A DNA stretch of 64,000 nucleotides from Camellia lanceoleosa (taxonomy: Eukaryota > Streptophyta > Magnoliopsida > Ericales > Theaceae), in contig CM045770.1 of assembly GCA_025200525.1 (NCBI GenBank), positions 135,932,200 through 135,996,199 on the forward strand, read 5' to 3'. The notes below the pieces were generated by a model that saw nothing but the letters and a program-made list of their open reading frames with translations, did not search any database and was not told the origin of the DNA. Shown piece by piece: positions 24,971 to 34,718 of the stretch (the first letter of the stretch is position 1; every line of letters starts with the position of its first letter). A program made the position numbers and the translations under genes.

Positions 24971-25165
24971 CTGCCAGCCAAAGCCAAAAATTTGATTTCG
25001 CCCCCGATACAAGTTCCAACGCCCAAAACTTAGAATTTTAACCCAAAAACGTTAAGAGAGGTTAATTGAAATCTCAATAACCCAATACAATAATCAAAAT
25101 GCCGAAAATAAAATAAACCATCTGAGTGCGCAATACTGGTCAAGTCTAAGACCCGGGACATCACA

Positions 25166-25310
25166 TTTTATTTAATATTGTAATGTTGTGCAAGTTTTAG
25201 TTGAAAACAGTTTAAATTTTAAAATAAAATAAAATTTAAGAGTTTTAATTAATTAATTTTTGTGTAAATTGGTTAGTCTTTTAACTGATTTTAGCGATTT
25301 TATCAAAAAA
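25166..25310. repeat. Continuation of the interrupted tandem unit
   Basis: TTTTATTTAATATTGTAATG followed by AATTAATTAATTTTTGTG and TTTTAGCGATTTTATCAAAA resumes the fourth tandem unit exactly where it stopped at 13,836. This independently confirms that everything between is inserted. Confidence 0.75.
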
Positions 25311-26194
25311 TATATATTGCTTTATTTCTAAAATGTATGTTTAAGTTTTATGAGAAATTTTAACATAGAATGAACTAAAACTAAAAAAAATTATAAAATG
25401 AAATATATTTTTATTTCATCGTGAATATAAATTTTTTTTTTAAATTTATTCTATTTTTTTCATCTTTACCAATTAAATTATGGTATCCATTTCTTATTGT
25501 GAACTTAAAATACACAATTAATGACATAACAACCACAATATATATTCTAATAAAATGATTAAAATTTAATTCATTTTGAATGATTTTTCTATACTTTTTA
25601 AATAAATATTAAGTTATTATTTAATTTTATAATTATTTTTAATTATTTGTTTACCATGTGCATAGCACAAGTTCATATGTTTATAATACTTAGGACAAAA
25701 CATTAATAGCAACAAAAAATAAAATAAAATAAAATTTGTGTAATTCATGCCATGTTTGGGATGTTATCATTGTTATTAAAAGTCAAGAAATTAAATAGTT
25801 CTAAAATATGTTTGGCATTCATCACCAAAAAAAAAAAAAAAAAAAAAATTAAAAATTTTGTTTTTTTAAAAAAAGTTATAAAATCTTTTTTCCAGTTTGA
25901 AAAGACTAAACAATTCTTGTGAGTGAGTGCATAGGTGTTTACACATTTGGAAGGATAAAATGGGAAATTTAAGTAACAAACAAAAATATTTGCATTTTTC
26001 TATATAATTAAAAAATTCATTCCTAAATACATTAACTTTATTTTATCTCTTAAAAAATCCAAAAAGTCACTTAAAAAGTTAATTTCAAACACTCTTTTTG
26101 TTAAAATAAAATAAAATTAAAGCTTACTTAATATAATTTTTTTCTGAAATTATTTTAATTAATTTAAAAATAAATTTATCAATAATTATTTAAT
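25311..26194. other. AT-rich DNA, no gene seen
   Basis: Low-complexity A/T with an A run of about 21 at 25,828-25,848. A perfect small hairpin, TGTGCATAGCACA, lies at 25,657-25,669. No coding. Confidence 0.4.
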
Positions 26195-26223
26195 CTCGTG
26201 TATAGCACATGTGACATACTAGT
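26195..26223 (+). mobile_element. Possible Helitron 3' terminus
   Basis: CTCGTGTATAGCACATGTG (a weak hairpin around ATAG) lies ten bases before CTAG followed by T. Plant Helitron 3' ends typically have a hairpin of the type GTGC-ATA-GCAC shortly before CTRR, inserted between A and T. The 5' end was not found, so this is a weak call. Confidence 0.3.
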
Positions 26224-26359
26224 ATTTTATAGTTACCAAATGTATTTAGCAAATATATTAGTTTGGTGTAATCCCCTTTTAATCAGCAAAATCCCCTGTA
26301 ATAATTAGTTGGTGTTTTCAAAAGACTTTTGCTGATTTCCTTTTTCTTGCTTACATCTT

Positions 26360-26830
26360 ACTATATATTTAAGGAAAGTTTATTAGAAAATCATCTTTTA
26401 AGTATTTATATTCTAATTAATTCATCAAATATTTTTGAATTTTAATAAATTTTATTATTTTGAACATTTGATTTATCAAATCTTAATTCCCATATATTAA
26501 GGTAATTTATGGACAATTTTACCGTTATAAATATTTTTGAAATCTTAGTAACTTAGTGTACATTATTTTGGACTATTTTGAATGTTCCATGATGTGAACA
26601 TTCACATTAAATAAATTTGATAGTGTCAATTTGATAGTGTGAATGTTCATATCATAGAACATTCACACTATCAATGTGAATATTGATGTATGCTTTATCC
26701 TATTATTATTATAAGTATTTTGATAACTATTTCACTCATAGAATTTATTAGAATATAAGAAAATAATTTAAAATAACTGAAACATAAGTCGGTGAAGAAA
26801 AATTAATGAATAAATATCTCTTCCATTAAC
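26360..26830. repeat. Dispersed repeat, copy 2 (partner at 12,000-12,450)
   Basis: Same order of words as the copy near 12 kb. This copy also has a strong local inverted repeat: GATAGTGTGAATGTTC at about 26,631 and GAACATTCACACTATC at about 26,657, only some 10 bp apart. This would form a 16-bp-stem hairpin. Confidence 0.45.
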
Positions 26831-27842
26831 TATTTTTAATATTTTGTAACTAAACCATAATGACTAGCAGCTTATAAAAGTAATGTGCACAATGTGGTTT
26901 GGTATGGTTTGAGAATAAAATTAAAACTAAATAGTGGATGATGAATTTGGGCATTTTAACATATTAGTTTATTGCAAAATAATCTTAGACAATTGTTAAA
27001 TATTTACATTATATATAAAATTAATTTATATAACATTTATATATATAACACTAATTGATTTTACATAATATTTTTAATATATGTAACATTAATTTGCATC
27101 AAATTGTACATCTCATATTTCTCTCAATCCTTGTCCAGCCTTTTTATGCCCCTCTCTCCTCCTTACTTATAACAGATTTGTCCCACATGTAACTATTAGT
27201 CTTACCCTCAATTTTTAAATCAAACAACGGACTAATTGATATATGAGTTATTTAGATGGAGACCCCAAATTATTGAGAATATCAATTTGATCTCATAAAC
27301 TATAAAAGCATACAAATAGATCTCTAAACTATTAAGAAGTATCACTTTGATCCCTTCCGTTACTATATCGTCAGTTAAACCAAACTTTGGACATTTATTA
27401 TACGAAAATACCCTTCGACACTAATTTATTATATATATATTTTATATTATGAGTTTTTTTTGTTCTATTATTATTTTCTTGAATATTATTTCTAGAAAAT
27501 GTAACCCCCTCAAAATAAGACATAATTCATTCATTCGTAAGATCCATAAAACATAGAAGAAGTATTATATTCTATACATTAGAGTGCTCTTTACAAAAGA
27601 TGTTACATGCTTGACAACAAAAATAGATACCCATCGGCTTACAACCTCCCAAGAAAATACTTGATGACACTAAAGAAGAGTTCTAACTCTGTTACATATA
27701 AAGCCCTTGGCTTGAATTACACATAACATAAAAAGGTAACAACAAAAAGAAGCCTTCAGCCACTAAACCTCCCAAGCTATGTCCTTGAAGGCGACATATC
27801 ACCTGTACCTGAAAATGGTGTCCCAAGTAGGGTGAGCCACAG

Positions 27843-30800
27843 TGTAATAAGCCCGCGAGGGGACCTCACCGGGGTTACAGTTCGGACTCAATTTTGTCAT
27901 AGTTCTTAATCTTGAATCGAAGAGTCCAAATCTAGCAAATCGTTTTGAGAAAAACAGATTTTGAAAGAAGTGCCAAACATGGACTGCTTCGCCAGATATA
28001 GAGTCGCCACCTAAATATTTTTTATGGGGGAATTTAGGAAACCCTGACTCGGTACCAAAGGCCACGTGTCCGTCATCACCAAAGTTGCCTCAGCTCGGGA
28101 GCTTGGGTACGATTGGGGAAGGTCAGCTATGAGCACCCCCTCTCCCCCGATCCGAAGATTGGCCTCTACTAACCGTGATATCCTATTTTGAAAACGTTAT
28201 GTGTTCTTATCTCAGTTATTAGCCTAGAATTACTATGTTATGCGCACAACAAACAAGTATAGACTAAGTCGCCTAAATTGGAACAAAACATTTCATGTTT
28301 GTTTATTTTGAAAATGGTTTGATGGTGCTACCCGCAAGTAGGCTAAGACATGAATTTTGCCACCCTCAAGTGGGCTTAAAACTTGCATTCAATGCATTGC
28401 TCCAATTTAAGTAACCTAACCTCCACCCACAGGCATTCAGGCAGTTATGTCACATAAGCATCTAGCCTCATGGTAAGTATGCTGTCATGGTAGCATTCAC
28501 ACACATGTGGCATGCTAAAACATAAAAACTTACCTAGTACTCCAAGCCAAAATAGAAACTAGTTAGTAATCATATGCATGCAAGACAAAATAGTAAACTA
28601 GTTAGAAATTAAGGGGTTGTTTTGGGTGTCCTAAATAAGTGTACTTTTTGTCTTTTTGAACTAAAAAGTTGAGGGAAAAAATATGGATATTTGGATTAAC
28701 TTTTTAACTTTTTATGAAAAAATGTGTATTAAAAAATTGTATAAATTAGTATGCAGGGAAAAATTAGGATTGGGAGTTGTATAGCCGTACTTTTTGACTT
28801 TTGGTGAATAGTGATAGCTTTTTAACTTTTTGAGTAACTTTTTAACTTTTTGACTTTTTTTCAACTTGCCAAACTTGAACTAAAACTTAAAACCTCACAC
28901 TTACGTGAGTGTTCTCTAAAGACCACTTGTCTTCAACACAACTACTTCTAACCGAATAATTTCAACAACTCAGTTGTAAGTTTTCTTATATACCCTAATA
29001 TTTAAAGGAGTTCAATTTTTCTACAGAATCTGTGTTTGACAGCAGCAAAGGGAAAAACTTGGCATGGCAATGCATTTCAAGCAAATTTGTGTACCAACAC
29101 ATCCCTTATCATGTTTATGACTCAAAGGGACATGAACCTTGGTTCTCGAACTACCAATCGCGCATTTCAATGCGTGATGGCCCAAGAGACCAAGCATGCA
29201 ACTTCAATTTCAAATGAAATGCAAACCAAATAAACACACAAGAAGGCCCAACCTCTATCATACTCACTTTAAGAGGTCTAGCATGCATGCTCACGCAATG
29301 CAATCCTAAGCATGTTGACTAGTATGCAACATGAACATGCGAACAAGCATATAAGGCATGCAAGGCATGAGACAGTGCAACCAACAAGTATGCAAGGCAT
29401 AATGTGGGTATTCAAGCATGCAAGCCAACATGTGACTTCATTCAATCATGCAATTTCAATCATGCAACAACTCACCAATATGTTACAACATACAAGGAGT
29501 GCATGCAACAAACAAAGGGATGGACTTAAACTAATTTAGGCAACTCTCAAACAAGCCTAAAACAGTGGCCAAGATGCTATGGAAGTGAGATCCAACACAC
29601 AAACATGTATGAAAACATGGACCAACATTCAAGCATAAAGAGCAACTTCTAAGCACACTTAAGAAGATGCAAACACGGACAATTAGCATGCAATGGAAAG
29701 CTCTGAAATCATGCTAAAATAGTGCCAAACCAAATGAACAACACAAGCATGGCATGCAATTAAGGTTCAAATATTTGAGGCAAGCCAAGAAGACTTAAAC
29801 CATGACTAAGTCAACCAAGCCTCACAAGGCCAAGAGGACTTAAAATAGGTTCAAGGCAGACCTAGACAATACCAAAGGAACACCTAGATGGCATCTAAGT
29901 GACTCAAATCTAAAAGTATGCATAATTGCCCAAAACATGGAGCATACAACACAAGCTTCCAAAGCATCCAAGAGGCATTAAAGGCAAGCATACAAGCATG
30001 TTAAATGGACTGAAATGGCATGTTAAGTGGTTCCAAACCACTAAAATAATGCAAGCAATGCATGCTACACGCTCACACACTTAAGGCTACAAGCTAGCAA
30101 TGCAAAGGAGCTATGCAATACATGTCATGATTGACCAAAACAGCCAAGGACAGGCCTTAAACATGGCAAAATAAACATAAAGGCTTCACAAAGCTAGGCC
30201 TAAATATGCTTGGGTAAGGACTCAAAGCATAAGACATGTTAAGGCTAAAACAAGGCATTACAAGGCATGTATGCTAAGCAAGCATGGTGTACCAAAACCA
30301 ACATACAACAATGCTATATTATGACATGATAAGCATGAAAAACAGCTAAGACATGGTCAACATACACTTAAACATGGTGCTCTCTCAAGAGGCAAAAAAT
30401 GGCCCTTTTCAAGGACAACAAGGAGAGGGGGTGGCCCTCTCCTTCCTAGGACCTCAAGGCACCATCCTCACCTTTGAAATCCCTCAAGATTTCAGTGGTG
30501 AAGAGGCCCAAACACTATGGTCCCGGAGCTCAACCAAAAATGGCACAAAATGGAGCCTTTCAAGGCTTAAGAGGGGTCAAACAACCCCAAATGCCAAAGC
30601 ACCCTTAACCAACTATTTAAAGGGATAAAAAATAGAACTTTTTTATGTTATACACTAAGCCCAAAAACAGTTTTAAGGTAGGCAAAAATACAATGCAAAA
30701 ATGGGGAATAAAGGGACAAGTTTCTTACCCTTGAAGACCCTCTTCACCAATGGAGCTCCAACAGCTTCTTTAGGTTGAAATCAGTCTAAAACCTTCAAAA

Positions 30801-31468
30801 ATAACCCTCAAGGGCCTCAGTTCCAAGGGATGGTGTGATGGTGGGTGTTTGTGAGCAATATTAAGCCTAAATACACACAAGACAAAGAGAGGGGGGAAAT
30901 AGAGATAGGATACACACAATATTCAAACCCTAGAACTCAAACCCTAAAAAAAGCTATCTAAAAATGTCTAACCCCTCAACAAAAGAGAAGAGATCCTCTT
31001 TTATAGACAATTGTGTCTTGTAAAGCTTCCAAAGGAAGCTAACAAGAGGGAAATCCCTCCATATACGTGTATGGAGGGGGTAACAGTGTATGCCAGCTGC
31101 CAAAAAAATATCTACAAAAGTAGATGCACAGTAGTCGGCCGGCCAAAAATGCAATTGACCAAAGAAAGATAGCCGGCCGGCCATCTATAGTGCCGGCCGG
31201 CCAAACATTTGGCTGGTGGTTGCAAAACACAGCCGGTGGCTTCAAGCCATGGCCGGTGGAGTGTGGGGATGGCCCACAAGCCATTCCTTGCCCCTTCAAG
31301 GCAAAACACGTGCAAAACCAGACACGAAGCAGTCGAGTCGAGAGATCCTGAGGCAAGGCGTGTAGCCAAGACCTCGGGAACTCAAGACGAACACAGACAT
31401 GGATGATTACCGAGTGTTCAAGCGGTGACGTCCAAGTCTTGAGGACGGTCAAAAATGGGATGTCTATA
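27843..31468 (-). repeat. 3' LTR of Tat element 1
   Basis: Plus-strand sequence runs TGTAATAAGCCCGC to GGGATGTCTATA; the terminal CA has decayed to TA. It is 3,626 bp and aligns with 43,043-46,913 nearly base for base in 27,843-28,576 and 29,020-31,468. Between these, about 445 bp of AT-rich sequence (starting near GGGGTTGTTTTGGGTG, ending near CTTGCCAAAC, perhaps a MITE with flanking filler) replaces about 680 bp of the other LTR. GGCCGGCC motifs cluster near 31,136-31,202. Open frames here are not genes. Confidence 0.88.
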
Positions 31469-31484
31469 GTTGCCCCTCTTTGAC
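31469..31484 (-). other. Polypurine tract of Tat element 1
   Basis: In the element's sense GTCAAAGAGGGGCAAC directly precedes the 3' LTR. A purine-rich tract at this position primes plus-strand DNA synthesis. It agrees with the orientation given by the PBS. Confidence 0.75.
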
Positions 31485-32069
31485 AGAACTCGAAAGTCAT
31501 AACAATGACGGGAGTGAATGTCAAAGCCCAGAGACGACCCATTTTTGACAAGGCCAAAGACTTAGACAAAGCATGCAAGACAAACAAGATATGCGCCCGA
31601 AGGCAGGGGCAAAATGCAAGACAATGCACAAAGCCGAACATAACTTATGATCATGCAAAGAAAGCAGTAACGAGGCATAACATGCGACAGTTTTAAGCTA
31701 GCATACACCAAACTACACTACAATGCAGAAAGGATGTAAGAGAATTATGCAATTCTCAATACATCTCACGCGGAGGATACAATAACTGTGCGGTTCGTCT
31801 GGTTGCACCAGCCTCAAATGAACCGTACATACAATATCGTGCCTGAAAGGAAAGCAAACTTAACAGGTACCATATTGTTAGCAACATGCATAACAATGCA
31901 AAATAAATGCAAAATGATATGTAATATATACAAAACTATGTATAATAATGATGCAAGTGAAAATGTAATGTAATTGAAATGACGTAAACGAAATGCAATG
32001 CAATTGAATCATGATCCAATCATGAGCAGTTCGAAACCACACAAATGTCAAATAGATTGATGGAAGTAA

Positions 32070-32790
32070 CAAGTCCGTCTACCATAGAAAAGGTGCCGTA
32101 ACCCTCAAAGTGCATATACATGTAGAACTATGAGTGATGTAGACAGACACAAGAACAAGTATTGGGTGGAATGACATAAGTGGGGAAACAACCCGCTAAC
32201 GAAAGAACAATGATCCTAATGCTAGATGCAAAAATTACACTACAATGCAATATATACAGTGGATATGGCATGTAACCAAACCGAATCTTGCCTAGGAAGG
32301 GCATGTACACATACAAGCCATGTCTGACACAGAAAAGGTGCCGCTACCCTCAAACCAAGTTCATCAAGGAATAGGCACGTACACATGCAGAACTGTGCTT
32401 CGAAGTAAAAAGTACGAGTACATACCAAACCAAGCTCAACAAGGGAAGGTGCGAGCCAAAGATGGAAGGGGTGATGCAGTGAATGCATGCAAGCTACAAT
32501 ATGATATTTACAATATGCAGTGGAATGAAATAGATACGATGGATAAGGCATGCAAGCCAAACCAAATCTTGCCTAGGAAAGGCATGTACACAAACTAACC
32601 GTGTCTAACACAGAAAAGGTGCCGCCACCCTCAAACTAAGTTCATCAAGGAATAGGCGCGTACATATGCAGAACTGTGCTTTAACGTGAAAAGTATGAGC
32701 ACATACCAAACCAAGCTCAACAAGGAAAGGTGCAAGCCAAAGATGGAGGTGATGATGCAATGAATGCATGCAAGCTACAATGCGACATGC
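32070..32790. repeat. Tandem duplication of about 281 bp in the 3' region of element 1
   Basis: Copies start at TGTCTGACACAGAAAAGGTG (32,321) and TGTCTAACACAGAAAAGGTG (32,602). A more diverged copy containing AGAAAAGGTGCCG lies near 32,085. Each includes GTTCATCAAGGAATAGGC and GCAGAACTGTGCTT. Non-coding. Confidence 0.75.
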
Positions 32791-32870
32791 ACTGGAATGG
32801 ACATTTACGACGGAAATGCATGACATATGCACTATATTACGATGATATGCATGACAATGCATGTGTTTTT

Positions 32871-33180
32871 TTTTTGTTTTGTTTTGTTTTTTGAAATGCA
32901 TGACATATGCAGTATTTACAATGATGCATGACATATGCATGTGTGGTGCTTTTTTTTGCGTTTTTGTTTTTTGAAATGCATGACATATGTAGTATTTACA
33001 ATGATGCATGACATATGCATGTGTGGTGCTTTTTTTGTGTTTTTGTTTTTTGAAATGCATGACATATGCAGTATTTACAATGATGCATGACATATGCATT
33101 ATTTACAATGATGATGCATGACATATGCATGATATTTACGATGATGCATGACATATGCAATATTTGCTTTGAAATGCATG
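32871..33180. repeat. 80-bp tandem repeats rich in ATGCATGACATATGCA
   Basis: TTGAAATGCATGACATATGC recurs at 32,891, 32,971 and 33,050 (periods 80 and 79), each followed by TATTTACAATGATGCATGAC and a T-rich spacer; a shorter form continues to 33,180. Tandem repeats upstream of the 3' LTR are typical of Tat-lineage elements. Confidence 0.8.
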
Positions 33181-33219
33181 GTAACGCGAATGAACTGTGC
33201 ACATCAATGCACCGAAGGT

Positions 33220-33730
33220 CTTGCACCTTCCAAGGATTTAAGGTCTCCTAGATCGTATGCTGGGGAAATGCATAACAATGCAAATGAACTTAGAACGCGT
33301 GACAACGCGTGAGTTTAAAATTCATGACAATGCATGCGAGTTTGAAATGCATGACAATGCATGAATTTTTTAATGCGCGACGACGCGCGGCTTGAAATGC
33401 ATGACAATGCACGTGAGCAACATTCACATCAATGCAAGTTGTACGTGTTACGATGCGTGTCTGCATGCATAACGATTTAGGGGATGATGAGCGTTACAAC
33501 ATATGCAGACATGCAAGCACCAAAGGTTTTGCACCTTTCGAGGATTTAAGGTCTCCTAGACCGTACGCTGGGGAAATGCATAATAATGCAAGTGAACTTA
33601 GAACGCGTGACAACGCGTGACTTTGAAATGCATAACAACGCATGTGAGTTTGAAATGCATGACAATGCAACCGAGCGGTCTTAAGGTCTCGCCAGACCAA
33701 GCGGGTTTAAGGTCTCGCTAGACCGTGAAG
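33220..33730. repeat. Duplicated block with GCGTGACAACGCGTGA motifs
   Basis: About 100 bp at 33,225-33,325 (CACCTTCCAAGGATTTAAGG through AACGCGTGACAACGCGTGA) recurs at 33,529-33,625 with few changes. Around both, short ATGCATGACAATGCATG words alternate with ACGCGT-containing ones. Non-coding. Confidence 0.65.
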
Positions 33731-33739
33731 TACACAGGA

Positions 33740-33985
33740 CGGTGTGATGCACAAAATAGCGCGATTGAATGCATGCAAAATGCAATGAGATGCGCAAAAT
33801 AGCGCGATTGAATGTATGCAAAATGCAATGAGATGTGCAAAATAGCGCGATGCGTTAGACAACGCGATTGAATGCATGCAACATGCAATGAGATGCGCAA
33901 AACAATGCGATTGAATGCATGCAAAATGCAATAAGATGCAAAATAGCGCGATACGTTGGACAACGTGAGCGCACAAGATAGTGCG
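33740..33985. repeat. 43-bp tandem repeats, GCGCGATTGAATGCATGCAA core
   Basis: Five or so copies of a unit containing AAAATAGCGCGATTGAATG, with a spacing of about 43 bp, some enlarged by a GCGTTAGACAAC insert. It lies next to the promoter side of the PMD gene. Long open frames across it are by-products of the repeat. Confidence 0.75.
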
Positions 33986-34199
33986 ATGACATGATACATG
34001 CACAAGGGGCAACTTTCGGGTTTTGTAAGAGACAAAAGGATACGAGAAGGATACACCTTGCACAAATTCAAATGCCGCGCACAGAAGACATGGTCCGAGG
34101 TCAAAACGGAGGCCGGTTGAGCTTCGGAGATGCCATTTCTTGTACTATCTTGAGCAATGAAGACCCCAAACCACTTATCTGACCTAAACAAGGTTGTAG

Positions 34200-34718
34200 G
34201 AGCCTCACCGGTCACATGGGGAGGTCACCGGCCATCCACCGGCCACCAAAAAACATCACCGGCCAAATATTTGGCCGGCCGGCCAAAAATGTAGCCGACC
34301 GGCTAAAAATGCCTTATTCAGGGTAGTTTTGACTTTTCGCCTTGTGTCTTTTAAAATAGGGTTTCAAACCCTATTTTTCTCATTCCCCTTAGCCGAAATC
34401 TCACACTCTCTCTCTCTAGAGCTTTTTTCTTCTCCCATTCTCCCGTTTTCTCACGTTTTAGCCTCCGTTCCATCGTCCGATTCACGATCTCCTTCGCGTT
34501 TCGAACATTTAAAACCGATCGAAACTTCATTTCAGTGTTTCCTTTTTGATTTTTGCTTCTTGGGGTTTGTTTCCCCCAAGTTTTCCTTGATTTTCCCATA
34601 TTTTCCACATTTCGGCTTTTCCGGCCATTTTCCACCCTCTCGAGGGTTGACTTTTCGTTTGACCCTTCACATTCTAGCTTTATTTTCCTTTTCCGACCAT
34701 TTTCTCATCATCTTTGAT
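34200..34718 (+). promoter_or_regulatory. Probable promoter and 5' UTR of the PMD gene
   Basis: A cluster of CACCGGCC/GGCCGGCC motifs (34,208-34,310) precedes a TATA-like TTTTAAAATAGGG (about 34,350), a CTCTCTCTCT leader (34,405-34,416) and a C/T-rich stretch up to the ATG at 34,719. This is the layout of a plant promoter and leader. The same GGCCGGCC words occur in the element's LTRs, so the gene may use LTR-like regulatory sequence. Confidence 0.45.

Larger units (their letters stand above)
13837..25165. mobile_element. Solo LTR E, split by nested insertions
   Basis: Starts TGTAACACCGCC at 13,837 and ends CCCGGGACATCACA at 25,165. The flanking 5-mers are TCCTA (13,832-13,836) and TTTTA (25,166-25,170), identical but for two C/T differences. 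Its own sequence is 13,837-14,236, 17,341-18,677 and 24,597-25,165, about 2.3 kb. The rest is nested insertions. Near its right end is a decayed cluster of CTCGAG-type motifs (24,790-24,970), as in LTRs C, D and F. No internal region or coding is attached, so it is a solo LTR. Lineage and transcriptional direction are not fixed. Confidence 0.75.

Noticed and set aside
31039..31641. 200-codon open frame on the minus strand
   Set aside because: It spans the LTR end and polypurine tract of Tat element 1, has no domain, and is disrupted in the equivalent place of the other LTR (46,474-46,845 is a shorter, different frame).
32605..34215. Several 100-165 codon open frames on the minus strand
   Set aside because: They run through tandem repeats and give repetitive Cys/His/Met peptides; frames change between repeat units. 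No domain.
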